The translations under genes and the position numbers were made by a program. A DNA stretch of 64,000 nucleotides from Roseobacter sp. HKCCD6576-2 (GTDB taxonomy: Bacteria; Pseudomonadota; Alphaproteobacteria; Rhodobacterales; Rhodobacteraceae): positions 1,302,001-1,366,000 of the forward strand of contig NZ_WVNW01000001.1 in assembly GCF_013179285.1 (NCBI RefSeq), given 5' to 3'. How positions within the stretch are numbered: position 1 is the stretch's first letter; each line of letters begins with the position of its first letter. Under the pieces are notes generated by a model. It saw only the letters and a list, made by a program, of their open reading frames with translations, did no database searches and was not told the DNA's origin. This document shows positions 47,514 through 56,009 of this stretch, piece after piece.

Positions 47514-48538
47514 GCAAGAAAATCCTCCATATGCATTTCGGCAAAGATGGTGGAGCCGAGCGGTTTTTCGTGAACCTTGTTCAGGGCTTTGGCGTGCGCG
47601 GTGCCGAGCAGCGTTTTGTCACCCGCCCCGGACGCATCTGGAAAGACGAAATCGCCCCTTTGGGTCCGATTATGGAAAACCACTATCGCCGCTTGTCTAT
47701 ATCGACGCCTCTTTTGACCTGGCGGGTCCACCGGATGATCCAGCGTTGGCAACCTGATGTGATCATGGCGTGGATGTCGCGGTCGTCTCGCCTGATCCCG
47801 GATTATCCCGGAGCGGTGAAACTGACCCGTCTTGGCGATTACCCGCGGCATTTGCGTCATTTCCGGTACAACGACCTAATCATCGGGAATACGCCCGGCA
47901 TCGCGCAGGCGTGTCGCGATTTGGGATGGCAAAAACCTGCGCTGGTCATCTCGAACTTCGCGCGCGAGATTACGCCGGTCCCGATCAGCCGGGTGAGTGT
48001 GAACACGCCAGACGACGCTTTTGTAATCTGCGGGTCGGGTCGGTTTGTGCATCGGAAGGGCTTCGATGTGTTGATCCGGGCAGCAGCCAAGATCCCGAAT
48101 GCCTGGCTCTGGTTGCTGGGCGAGGGGGAAAAACGGCCCGAATTGGAAGCGCTGGTGGCGGAACTCGGCATGTCCGAGCGGGTGCGGTTTCTTGGGTGGG
48201 TCGACGAGCCGATGCACTATGTGGCCGCGGCGGATGTGTTTGTGATGCCATCGCGCCATGAGCCCCTCGGCAATGTGATTTTGGAGAGCTGGAAGGCACA
48301 GGTGCCGACGATTTCTACGAAATCCGAAGGGCCAAGCTGGTTCGCAACCGACGGGCAGGATTGCTTGCTGGTTGATATCGATGATGTAGACGGGACGGCC
48401 GCCGCTATTGAGCGTGTTCGGGATGAAGAGGGCCTGGCGGCAAACCTGGTGGCCGCAGGCACAGCGACGCTTGAAGCGAAATTCACTAAAGACCGCGTGC
48501 TCGACCAGTATTTCGAAATCTTCAATGGCGGCTACTGA
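47510..48538 (+). CDS. GT4-type glycosyltransferase
   Basis: A 342-residue GT-B fold glycosyltransferase of family 4. The N-terminal domain starts KKILHMHFGKDGGAERFF (GGAE turn), and the C-terminal donor domain has ICGSGRFVHRKGFDVLIRAAAK, WLLGEGEKRPELEALV, RVRFLGWVDEPMHYVAAADVFVMPSRHEPLGNVILE (E-x7-E motif). It overlaps the preceding GT25 gene by 4 nt and is 3 nt before the following GT25 gene, so all three form one operon. Donor and acceptor are unknown. Confidence 0.9.
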   Translation: MSKKILHMHFGKDGGAERFFVNLVQGFGVRGAEQRFVTRPGRIWKDEIAPLGPIMENHYRRLSISTPLLTWRVHRMIQRWQPDVIMAWMSRSSRLIPDYPGAVKLTRLGDYPRHLRHFRYNDLIIGNTPGIAQACRDLGWQKPALVISNFAREITPVPISRVSVNTPDDAFVICGSGRFVHRKGFDVLIRAAAKIPNAWLWLLGEGEKRPELEALVAELGMSERVRFLGWVDEPMHYVAAADVFVMPSRHEPLGNVILESWKAQVPTISTKSEGPSWFATDGQDCLLVDIDDVDGTAAAIERVRDEEGLAANLVAAGTATLEAKFTKDRVLDQYFEIFNGGY

Positions 48539-48541
48539 GCC

Positions 48542-49360
48542 ATGCGCGTGCTGATCATCAATATGGCCAGCGCGACGGACCGCATGGGCTTCATGCGCGC
48601 GCAGATGGATCATTTTGGGTTCGACTGGGAGCGGATCGAGGCTGTGACGCCCCAAACTTTGGATCCGCCCGAAGACGACCCGGTTTGGCACCGCTGGCAG
48701 CGGCCCCTACGCGTGACCGAGATGGCGCTTTGCGCTTCGCATATGCGCGCATGGACCCGGGTTTTGGAGTTGGACGCACCTTGTCTTGTCTTGGAGGATG
48801 ACGCGGTTTTGGCGGTCGATCTCCCGGGGTTTTTGGCGCGCGTGGCGCCTTTGCCGGGGATCGATCACATCAGCTTGGAGACCCGCAGCCGGAAGAAATT
48901 CGTTGGGTTTCATATGCATCCCGCCGCCCCGATCCGGCGGCTTTGGCAGGATCGCACCGGCTCGGCGGCTTATATTGCTTGGCCTCGGGGCGCGCGCGAG
49001 ATGCTGGAACATGCGCGGGATGCGGGCGGCCCCTCTGATGCGATCATCAGTTCGACCTATGGGATGGAGAGCTATCAAGCCGACCCGGCGCTCGCGATCC
49101 AGCTTGACCAATGCGCCGCCTATGGTGTGCCGCAACCGATCCCGACCACGTCTCTGATCGATGCGGTGAAGAAGCCGGTCGCATTGGAGCGGTATTCGGA
49201 GGTGGAACAGAAGGCGTTTCGCCGCCGTCGTGTTTGGGCGCAAGTCCGGATGGGGCTGCGTCAGGCCGTGAGGTTGTCGAAAGGCGTTCGGAGACACATT
49301 CGACCAGCGGCCAGCTGGCCTCCAATGATGGCATCAAGCAACACCACCGCTCAAAGTTAG
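48542..49360 (+). CDS. GT25-type glycosyltransferase, third copy
   Basis: A 272-residue GT25-fold protein. It begins MRVLIINMASATDRMGFMRA, with MALCASHMRAWTRVLEL and the acidic EDD in CLVLEDDAVLAVD. The middle SAAYIAWPRGAREMLEHA is a GT25 feature. The C-terminal ~40 residues are basic. It starts 3 nt after the GT4 gene stop, so it is the third gene of that operon. It differs in sequence from the other two GT25 enzymes, suggesting different linkages. Confidence 0.82.
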   Translation: MRVLIINMASATDRMGFMRAQMDHFGFDWERIEAVTPQTLDPPEDDPVWHRWQRPLRVTEMALCASHMRAWTRVLELDAPCLVLEDDAVLAVDLPGFLARVAPLPGIDHISLETRSRKKFVGFHMHPAAPIRRLWQDRTGSAAYIAWPRGAREMLEHARDAGGPSDAIISSTYGMESYQADPALAIQLDQCAAYGVPQPIPTTSLIDAVKKPVALERYSEVEQKAFRRRRVWAQVRMGLRQAVRLSKGVRRHIRPAASWPPMMASSNTTAQS

Positions 49361-49449
49361 CTTGCCCGAGATAGATCGGGGACGAAGCTGATCGAGAGTG
49401 GTCAGCCGTTCTACAGCTTGTCGTGCCTGTATGCCTGAGGCTATAGGGA

Positions 49450-50181
49450 TTGAAAAAGCAAAGGATTTCTCGATTGGCTGATCCGTTCCGCAACCTCCGG
49501 CTTTACTGGCACCGGATGATGAAGACATCTCTGATCACCATGGATGGTGTCCGGGTCCATGCTGACGCTGACCGTGTGCCGCGACCGGTTCGAAACGGGC
49601 TGTTCAAAGGCACTTATGAAGATGCCGAACGTGCCTTGATGGCGCGGGTTCTGAAATCCGGTTGCAAAGTGCTCGAGATTGGCGGCGGCATTGGTCTGGT
49701 TGGATTGATCGCGGCACGGATTGCCGGATCAGGACAGGTCACGTCATATGAGGCTAATCCGCTGATGAAACCGATGATCGAAGCGAACTACGCGCTCAAC
49801 AGCATTGCGCCAGACCTACGAATGAAGGCGATCACTGTCGATGGGAAGCCGGTAAGCTTCCATCAAAGTGATAATGTGATTTCCTCTTCACTCTATCAGC
49901 GTGCTGAGACACAAACCACAGTTACGGTGGAAAGCGATGCGCTCGCCGATGTCTTGGTCGAACTGGCCCCGGATGTGGTCATAATGGATGTGGAGGGGGC
50001 AGAGATCGACTTGCTTGCCAACTTATCCCTAGACGGCGTTAAGGCGTTGGTCGTTGAGTTGCATCCCCATATCGTCGGTCAGCAGAAGATCGACAATTTG
50101 CTGGCCTCGCTTGCAGAACGCGGTTTTGAGACCACTGGAAACATGCGCAACAATGTGCTGCTCGAGCGAGCGGTTTCGTGA
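49450..50181 (+). CDS. FkbM-family methyltransferase
   Basis: A 243-residue FkbM-type SAM methyltransferase, often an O-methylator of sugars in polysaccharide loci. Motif I is VLEIGGGIGLVGLIAARIA, with TSYEANPLMKPMIEANYALN for the cofactor and DVVIMDVEGAEIDLL (family hallmark DVEGAE). The N terminus is uncertain: a TTG at 49450 opens the frame and other starts downstream would give about 220 residues. It overlaps the following methyltransferase start by 4 nt. Confidence 0.87.
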   Translation: MKKQRISRLADPFRNLRLYWHRMMKTSLITMDGVRVHADADRVPRPVRNGLFKGTYEDAERALMARVLKSGCKVLEIGGGIGLVGLIAARIAGSGQVTSYEANPLMKPMIEANYALNSIAPDLRMKAITVDGKPVSFHQSDNVISSSLYQRAETQTTVTVESDALADVLVELAPDVVIMDVEGAEIDLLANLSLDGVKALVVELHPHIVGQQKIDNLLASLAERGFETTGNMRNNVLLERAVS

Positions 50182-50627
50182 AAGGCTTTCCCGACCTACC
50201 ACCAATTTGGCTGGCTGGATTTGTCGTCATTGCTTGGTTTTTGGCTGCGGAACTACCGCTTCTGATCGTGTTTGGTCCACTTTTTCAGCTTCTGGGCCTG
50301 GTAACCTGTTTCGCGGGGTTTGCCGCCATCGCCTGGTCGGCGCTGTGGTTCTGGCGAAAGAAAACCACCATTGAACCTCATGAAGCGCCGAAGGCGTTGA
50401 TCACCGAGGGTCCATATCGCTATTCGCGGAACCCGACTTATCTGGGTCTGGTGATGATCTTGACCGGCTATGTCCTCTGGTTGGGCGCCCTCAGCGCTGT
50501 TTTGCTGCCGGGCCTCTTTATCAGTGTGCTGACGCTGCGGTTCATCCAACCCGAGGAGGCCCGCTTGGCCGATGCTTTCGGAGCTGAGGCTGAGCGATAC
50601 CTGCAAGCCACACGGCGCTGGTTGTAA
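50178..50627 (+). CDS. ICMT/PEMT-type membrane methyltransferase
   Basis: A 149-residue membrane protein of the isoprenylcysteine carboxyl methyltransferase/phospholipid methyltransferase superfamily. Two to three hydrophobic helices (LAGFVVIAWFLAAELPLLIVF) are followed by the SAM-binding pattern TEGPYRYSRNPTYLGLVMI and the late LRFIQPEEARLADAFGAE motif. A GTG start overlaps the FkbM stop by 4 nt. Its substrate in the glycan locus is unknown. Confidence 0.87.
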   Translation: MKGFPDLPPIWLAGFVVIAWFLAAELPLLIVFGPLFQLLGLVTCFAGFAAIAWSALWFWRKKTTIEPHEAPKALITEGPYRYSRNPTYLGLVMILTGYVLWLGALSAVLLPGLFISVLTLRFIQPEEARLADAFGAEAERYLQATRRWL

Positions 50628-50712
50628 CGCGGCCTCGCAAATCCTTGATTGGCCTCACTGCTGTCGCGCCGCTAGCTATGGGGAGCAACTCCCATGTGAC
50701 GAAAGGTATCTC

Positions 50713-51414
50713 ATGCGGCTGATCCTGTCCTTTGTGCTGGCATGCGCCGGTTTGACCCCTGCAGCCATGGCTCAGGCAGACGATCTCGTTGTGGTGGAGC
50801 TTTTCACCTCGCAGGGCTGTTCATCTTGTCCGCCAGCGGATGCGCTCTTGGGGGAACTGGCCCAACGAGAGGACATCATCGCGTTGAGCCTGCATGTGGA
50901 CTACTGGGATTACATTGGCTGGGCCGACACATTCGCGACGCCTGAATACACTGCGCGGCAGCACGCCTATGGCCGTGCAGCAGGGTCGACCGTGGTTTAC
51001 ACGCCGCAAATGGTCATCGGCGGCGTCGATCACGTTGTGGGGTACCGACCGATGGATGTCGCCGATCTGATCATGGCGCACCGTGGACAGGCCGACCCGG
51101 TGTCAGTCAGCGTGACCCGTCAAGACGATGTGTTTGTGATCCGTGCCGAAACCGACATGGCCCCGCCGCGCCCCGAGATGGTGGTGCAATTGGTTGGGTA
51201 TTCGCCATATGAGGAGGTCGATATTCGCCGTGGCGAGAATGCGGGCCGGGTGGTGAGCTACCACAATGTCGTGACGTCTTGGCAGGTTATGGATGAATGG
51301 GATGGCGCTGGCACTTTCCAATCGCGGGTGCGCCCGCAGAGTGAAACGCCGCTGGTGGTGATCATTCAAAGCGCCGGACATGGTGCCATTCTCGGGGCCG
51401 CACGCCTCAACTAG
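50713..51414 (+). CDS. DUF1223 thioredoxin-like secreted protein
   Basis: A 233-residue protein with a signal peptide (MRLILSFVLACAGLTPAAMAQA). The DUF1223 signature VVELFTSQGCSSCPPADALLGELA contains the CSSC redox-type pair (split for display). Further family elements are LHVDYWDYIGWADTFA and STVVYTPQMVIGG. Such proteins are extracytoplasmic with a thioredoxin-like fold; partner unknown. ATG 50713 gives the canonical start; the longer frame to 50572 is spurious. It ends 10 nt from the convergent LpxL-type gene. Confidence 0.87.
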   Translation: MRLILSFVLACAGLTPAAMAQADDLVVVELFTSQGCSSCPPADALLGELAQREDIIALSLHVDYWDYIGWADTFATPEYTARQHAYGRAAGSTVVYTPQMVIGGVDHVVGYRPMDVADLIMAHRGQADPVSVSVTRQDDVFVIRAETDMAPPRPEMVVQLVGYSPYEEVDIRRGENAGRVVSYHNVVTSWQVMDEWDGAGTFQSRVRPQSETPLVVIIQSAGHGAILGAARLN

Positions 51415-51423
51415 CCGCGTTTG

Positions 51424-52341
51424 TCAGTCTTCGTTCGCAGTCCGGAAATACCTCGCCTGGCGTCCCGGTTTCCAGCGCCGGTGAATCCAAAACCATTGTT
51501 CCGGATGTTGCGTAACTTGGGCCGCGAGGCTGTCATTCAGCGCCTGCGTCATCGTCTTGGCATCGCTGTGGGCAATCGGCGCCTCAAGGGTCACTTCGAA
51601 ATCGAGACCGCTCTCTAGGCGTCGGGCATAAAACGGGATCAAGAGCGCGTCGTATTTCAGCGCCATCTCCGCCGCCGACAGCGAGGTGGGCGCGGGCTTT
51701 CCCAAAAAATCCAACTGTTCGCCGGCGGCGAAATACTGATCGGTCAACAGCACGCCCTGGCCGCCTGATCTCAGGTGTCGCACGAATTTCCCGACACCTT
51801 TCGGGCCTCGCGGAAAGACCGGGCCGCCGAAGCTCTCCATCGTCGCAACATAGTGGCGGTTGAAATAGCCGTTATTCATTGGTCGATAGAGTCCACCGAT
51901 GGAATAGTCCCGCACGGTCAGCGCGGCGCGCGCCGCTTCGTAGTTGCCGAAATGCCCGGTGATCAGCAACACGGGACGACCAGCTCCTTGCGCCTCGGCC
52001 AAAGCGGCGACACCGGGGCCGCTCGGGTCCCATGCTTCCGCCCGAGCCAAGAGGTCGGATGTGGAGTAATTCTCGATCAGCGTGCGTCCGACATTTTCCA
52101 TCATCCGATTGGTAATGTTGTTTGCCCGCTCATCGGGCAGCCCGGGCCACACATGGGCCATATTGGCCAATGCCCGCCCGCGGGCACCGGTAAGCGGGCC
52201 GACAATGCGGCGCATCAACCACCCCATCATCGGCACCCTGGCCGTGTAGGGCAGGGCGCGGGCCAGGCCGATCAACCCGCGCGCCCCGCGATCGGTCAGC
52301 CAGTCGCGCCAGGTAAAGCTTTGCGCATTTGAGACGCCCAT
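51424..52341 (-). CDS. LpxL/HtrB-type lipid A acyltransferase
   Basis: A 305-residue LpxL-like late acyltransferase of lipid A synthesis. The catalytic H-x4-E is in ITGHFGNYEAARAAL, with the later block GVLLTDQYFAAGEQL and the family ending WFWIHRRWK. ATG 52341 (MGVSNAQSFTWRDW) gives a normal length and clears the upstream EamA gene; the longer frame to 52434 would overlap it. It acts at the inner membrane using acyl-ACP. Which acyl position it modifies cannot be told. Confidence 0.87.
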   Translation of the reverse strand: MGVSNAQSFTWRDWLTDRGARGLIGLARALPYTARVPMMGWLMRRIVGPLTGARGRALANMAHVWPGLPDERANNITNRMMENVGRTLIENYSTSDLLARAEAWDPSGPGVAALAEAQGAGRPVLLITGHFGNYEAARAALTVRDYSIGGLYRPMNNGYFNRHYVATMESFGGPVFPRGPKGVGKFVRHLRSGGQGVLLTDQYFAAGEQLDFLGKPAPTSLSAAEMALKYDALLIPFYARRLESGLDFEVTLEAPIAHSDAKTMTQALNDSLAAQVTQHPEQWFWIHRRWKPGRQARYFRTANED

Positions 52342-52366
52342 TCGGGTGGCGACCTTTCGGCGAGGT

Positions 52367-53257
52367 TTAGGTTTCAGGCGATATTGCCGCGGTATCGCGG
52401 CGGGCCCGGGTTTCGCGGTGCCAGACATAGACACCAGCCCCGATGATCACAAGCGCGCCCAGAATGGTCAACGCGTCCGGCACCTCGCCAAAGGCCAGAA
52501 GGCCCCAGGTGGTCGCAAAGATCACCCCGGCATAGCCAAAGGGGGCGACCGCGCCGGCCTCCGCCGTCGTCAGTGACTTGATCAGCAGGAATTGCCCGCC
52601 CGCGCCAACCGCCCCCAAAAGCACAAAAAGCGCTGCGTCCGCCAGATCGGGCGTGGTCCAAAAAAACGGGACCACCAAGCTGGCCACAATGGTGCCGATT
52701 AGGGCGGTGTAGAGAAAAGAGGTCAAGATACCCTCGTCACGCCCCAGAAACCGGGTGCTGAGCGCGTAGCTGGCATAGAACACGCCCCCCAAAAGCGGGA
52801 AGAGAGCGGCGGGGGTGAAGACATCGGTGCCCGGGCGGATGATGATCAAGGCGCCGATCATCGCCGCGACGATCCCGAAAATCCGCCGTGGCCCAAGCGC
52901 TTCGCGTAAGATCAGTGCCGCGCCGAGTGTCAGAAGCACCGGGTGAATGTTCATCACCGCTGTGGCCGAGGCGATCTCCATCAGGCTGAGCGCAAGGAAA
53001 AAGCAGACTGTCGCCGCGAACAGAAAGCCGGAACGCAGCAGTTGCAGCCCCAGATGCCGGGTTCGGATGACGAGATGCAGTCGTGGTGCCAAGACGGCGG
53101 CCACAACCAGAGTCTGGCCTGCATAACGGGCCCAAACCACCTGCAACACGTCATAACGGCTGGTCAAAAGCTTGGCCAACGCATCCATGGCGGAGAAGAG
53201 AAAGATCGCCGCCAGCATGTAGAGAATGCCGCGCGCCGTCGGGCTTAGCCCGCTCAC
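52367..53257 (-). CDS. EamA/DMT-family membrane exporter
   Basis: A 296-residue ten-helix drug/metabolite transporter. Two EamA repeats are visible: GILYMLAAIFLFSAMDALAKLL at the start of the first and PLLGGVFYASYALSTRFLG at the start of the second. The GTG start at 53257 overlaps the sulfur-transferase gene by 4 nt, so it is probably co-transcribed with the sulfur block; a role in exporting a sulfur or amino-acid compound is conjecture. Confidence 0.85.
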   Translation of the reverse strand: MSGLSPTARGILYMLAAIFLFSAMDALAKLLTSRYDVLQVVWARYAGQTLVVAAVLAPRLHLVIRTRHLGLQLLRSGFLFAATVCFFLALSLMEIASATAVMNIHPVLLTLGAALILREALGPRRIFGIVAAMIGALIIIRPGTDVFTPAALFPLLGGVFYASYALSTRFLGRDEGILTSFLYTALIGTIVASLVVPFFWTTPDLADAALFVLLGAVGAGGQFLLIKSLTTAEAGAVAPFGYAGVIFATTWGLLAFGEVPDALTILGALVIIGAGVYVWHRETRARRDTAAISPET

Positions 53258-53688
53258 CCCCGTGGGTTTGCGGCGAGAGCGTCGATTTGGGGCCGCATGC
53301 CATCGAGCATATAACCGGCGGCCCGGGTTGCGGCCAAAATCTCATCTGTTGGCAACTGCCCCGCTTGGGTGAGGGCCCAAACGATGCTCGACCGGTTGCC
53401 GCTGGCGCAATAGGCCACGACAGGGCCATCTGCGCCCGCGATTGCGTCGGCTTGCTCTTCCACATTGGCCATGGTCATCGCACCACCGACAATCGGGTTG
53501 AACACGAACTCTAGACCAGCGGCTTCTGCGGCGGCTTGCATCTGCGCCGCATGAAGGTCGGGCGTGATTTCCGGGTCAGGCCGGTTGCAGATGATTGTCG
53601 TGACGCCTTGCGCGGCCAAGGCTGCCATATCGGCAGGTTCAAGCTGCGGGGCGACGGCATAGCTTTCGGTCAGCGGGCGGATATCCAT
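53254..53688 (-). CDS. TIGR01244-type sulfur transferase/BLH phosphatase-like protein
   Basis: A 144-residue protein with dual-specificity-phosphatase-like fold. The conserved loop is CASGNRSS, the C-x5-R signature with the Cys as nucleophile. The N terminus (MDIRPLTESYAVAPQLEPADMAALAAQG) and the GVTTIICNRPD segment match the family that accompanies persulfide dioxygenase (Blh-type) operons. It is upstream-coupled with EamA and follows the YeeE-like genes by 21 nt. Confidence 0.84.
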   Translation of the reverse strand: MDIRPLTESYAVAPQLEPADMAALAAQGVTTIICNRPDPEITPDLHAAQMQAAAEAAGLEFVFNPIVGGAMTMANVEEQADAIAGADGPVVAYCASGNRSSIVWALTQAGQLPTDEILAATRAAGYMLDGMRPQIDALAANPRG

Positions 53689-53709
53689 TAGGCACTCTTT
53701 CTTTGTCGG

Positions 53710-54135
53710 TCAGGCGAACAACGCGAAACGTCGGCGCAGGGGCGGTGTAACCACCATGCCCGCCACCATTGCAAGAAGAAAGAGCGCTCCGCCCCAACCA
53801 CCCCAAGAAAGCGAGGCCAAGGCTGGGCCTGGGCAAAGACCGGCCAAGCCCCAGCCCATGCCGAAGAGCGTCGAGCCGACCACGACGTTGCGACCGAGCT
53901 TGGGCTGCGGTGGCGGTGGGAATGCGGTGCCCAAGATCGGCGAGGCGAATCTCCGCGTCATCCGCCAGGCCACGGCCATCGGAAGGATCGCGCCGCCAAG
54001 CACAAAGGCCAGGGTCGGATCCCATGCGCCGAAGATATCTAGCCAGCCCTGAACCCGGGTTGTGTCGGTCATCCCTGACAGCATCAGGCCCAATCCAAAA
54101 AGGGCGCCCGCCAGCGCCGAGGCAAACATCCGCAT
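53710..54135 (-). CDS. YeeE/YedE-family membrane protein (DUF6691 half)
   Basis: A 141-residue four-helix membrane protein of the sulfur-transport superfamily. The sequence GLAGLCPGPALASLSWGG carries the conserved Cys-containing motif (CPGPAL) of the second-type half. It lies 1 nt from the next YeeE-like gene and forms a pair that likely assembles into one transporter for a sulfur species (thiosulfate in characterised members). Substrate is inferred from neighbours. Confidence 0.85.
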   Translation of the reverse strand: MRMFASALAGALFGLGLMLSGMTDTTRVQGWLDIFGAWDPTLAFVLGGAILPMAVAWRMTRRFASPILGTAFPPPPQPKLGRNVVVGSTLFGMGWGLAGLCPGPALASLSWGGWGGALFLLAMVAGMVVTPPLRRRFALFA

Positions 54136-54136
54136 C

Positions 54137-54565
54137 TCAGATCACCCCCAGAACGTGGCGGAACAGCACCATGACGATCCCACCGGCCAGAAGGTAAAAC
54201 ACCGTCGCGACAATGCCGCGGATCGACAGGCGCGAGATGCCGCAAACCCCGTGACCCGAGGTGCAGCCATTGGCGATCCGCGTGCCGATGCCGACCAGAA
54301 GGCCAGCGGCGATGATCACCACCACATTTGTCGTCAGGTTGGTCGATCCCGCGCCGAAGAACAGCGCCACCAGAGCCGGTGCGCCGATCAACCCGCCCAA
54401 GAAGGCCAGTTTTTCGCGCCGATCGCTGCCTTCTGCCGATCCGTCGGCAATTGACCCCAAGATGCCACTGGCCCCCATGATCTTGCCATTGATCAGCAAC
54501 AAAACCGCCGCTGCCGTGCCAATGATCAGCCCGCCAAGCAGGCCGTAAAGATAATGCAATTCCAT
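54137..54565 (-). CDS. YeeE/YedE-family sulfur transport membrane protein
   Basis: A 142-residue membrane protein. Four helices surround the conserved NGCTSGHGVCGISRLS loop (two cysteines), the hallmark of the YeeE/YedE (PF04143-type) half-transporters. It lies 1 nt upstream of the DUF6691 half and 13 nt downstream of the persulfide dioxygenase gene in transcription order, so all are in one operon. Confidence 0.87.
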   Translation of the reverse strand: MELHYLYGLLGGLIIGTAAAVLLLINGKIMGASGILGSIADGSAEGSDRREKLAFLGGLIGAPALVALFFGAGSTNLTTNVVVIIAAGLLVGIGTRIANGCTSGHGVCGISRLSIRGIVATVFYLLAGGIVMVLFRHVLGVI

Positions 54566-54578
54566 GTGCGCCTCGGGG

Positions 54579-55442
54579 TTAGAGCGTGTTCAAGGGCAGC
54601 TTCAGATACGAGGTGCCGTTATCTTCCGGCTCCGGCATCTGACCTGCGCGCATGTTGATCTGCAGCGAGGGCAGGATCAGACGGGGCATGCCCAAGGTGG
54701 CGTCCCGCGTCTCCCGCATCTCAACGAACTCTTCGATTGGGCGGCCTTGGCCGACATGCACATTAAGCGCCTTTTGCTCGCCCACGGTGGTTTCCCAAGC
54801 GTATTGGTCACGGCCCGGGGCCTTGTAGTCATGGCCGACAAAGACGCGGGTCTCATCCGGCAGGGCTAAAATCCGCTGGATCGAGTTGTAGAGGTCCGAC
54901 GCCGAGCCGCCGGGGAAATCGCAGCGCGCGGTGCCGAAATCTGGCATGAACAGCGTGTCGCCGACAAAGGCCGCGTCGCCGATGACATAGGTCATGCAAG
55001 CCGGCGTGTGGCCCGGCGTGTGCATGACGTCGCCGCGCATCTGGCCGACATGGAAGCTGTCACCCTCGCCGAAAAGCGCATCAAACTGGCTGCCATCGCG
55101 TTGGAACTCGGTGCCTTCGTTGAAGATCTTGCCGAAAGTGTCCTGCACCACGGTGATGTTCTTGCCGATGCCGATCTTGCCGCCAAGCTGCTCTTGCAGA
55201 TAGGGCGCGGCGGAGAGGTGATCGGCATGGACATGGGTTTCCAGAACCCATTGCACATCCAACCCTTCGGCCTTGCAATGTGCGATGATCTCATCGGCGC
55301 TGTCGGTTGTGGTCCGGCCGGAGGCCTGATCGAAATCCAAAACGCTGTCGATAATGGCGGCGGCTTTCCCCGCGGGGTCGCGCGCAACGTAAGAGACAGT
55401 GTTTGTCGCGGTGTCGAAAAAGGGCGTGATCTCGGGATGCAT
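54579..55442 (-). CDS. ETHE1/Blh-type persulfide dioxygenase (MBL-fold hydrolase)
   Basis: A 287-residue metallo-beta-lactamase-fold enzyme. The metal motif is ETHVHADHLSAAPYL, followed by TPGHTPACMTYVIGDAAFVGDTLFMPDFG and VFVGHDYKAPGRDQY. The CRAS motif seen in rhodanese fusions is absent and only one MBL domain is present. Enzymes of this type oxidise glutathione persulfide to sulfite. It is the first gene of a five-gene block (dioxygenase, two YeeE-like, BLH phosphatase, EamA). No BigR-type regulator gene is adjacent. Confidence 0.9.
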   Translation of the reverse strand: MHPEITPFFDTATNTVSYVARDPAGKAAAIIDSVLDFDQASGRTTTDSADEIIAHCKAEGLDVQWVLETHVHADHLSAAPYLQEQLGGKIGIGKNITVVQDTFGKIFNEGTEFQRDGSQFDALFGEGDSFHVGQMRGDVMHTPGHTPACMTYVIGDAAFVGDTLFMPDFGTARCDFPGGSASDLYNSIQRILALPDETRVFVGHDYKAPGRDQYAWETTVGEQKALNVHVGQGRPIEEFVEMRETRDATLGMPRLILPSLQINMRAGQMPEPEDNGTSYLKLPLNTL

Positions 55443-55460
55443 CGATTTTTCCCCGGTTAA

Positions 55461-55477
55461 AGTTTACGTTGTCAACT
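55461..55477. promoter_or_regulatory. Dyad plus -35-like element upstream of the sulfide block
   Basis: AGTT (55461-55464) and AACT (55474-55477) are inverted arms 9 nt apart, and a perfect TTGACA (minus strand, 55475-55470) lies inside, 28-33 nt upstream of the dioxygenase start. A convincing -10 was not found at standard spacing. Confidence 0.35.
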
Positions 55478-55614
55478 ATCTTGGGGTTTTTGGGCTCAAG
55501 GTCAAGCCTGTCTTATGCCCTTTGATCGAAGTCAAAGCTCAACGGTTCTGCGCAAGATAGCATGGGATAAGGGCGAAACCGCGCCGAGGCGGGCCCTGAG
55601 AGGAGGATCAAACG

Positions 55615-55932
55615 ATGACAAACCTGGTTCAGCGCCGGCAACAACTGATGGATCGTTTGACCGCTTTGGAGGAGCGGTTGCATGAGATCGAGGATGAGCT
55701 CGATAGCCACCAATCCAAAGACTGGGAAGAACTGGCGACCGAACGCGAAGGCGATGAGGTGCTGGAACAGATGGGTGTCAGCGGTCAGGCGGAAATCCGC
55801 CAGATCAAGGCCGCGCTCGCCCGGATGGATGCAGGAGAGTATGGCGACTGCGTGAAATGTGGTGAAGTGATCTCGGAGGAACGATTGGACTTGCTGCCCT
55901 TCACGCCGTTTTGCCGCAAATGCGCCACCTGA
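55615..55932 (+). CDS. DksA/TraR-family zinc-finger protein
   Basis: A 105-residue protein with a long helical hairpin (RRQQLMDRLTALEERLHEIEDELDS) and a C4 zinc finger: CVKCGEVI ... FCRKCAT. The DksA tip (two Asp in DDXXDXAXXX) is not obvious: the tip region reads EQMGVSGQAEIRQI. The length and the IKAALARMDAGEYGDCVKCG block match short DksA/TraR-like proteins. It probably binds RNA polymerase's secondary channel. It is divergent from the sulfide block and precedes a 58-residue protein. Confidence 0.87.
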   Translation: MTNLVQRRQQLMDRLTALEERLHEIEDELDSHQSKDWEELATEREGDEVLEQMGVSGQAEIRQIKAALARMDAGEYGDCVKCGEVISEERLDLLPFTPFCRKCAT

Positions 55933-56009
55933 AACGGATCGCGGGACGAGACACATGACGACCCTGGGGCGCTCGGGTAGAGGCGCTTTGTAACACGGGA
56001 GGTGACGAC

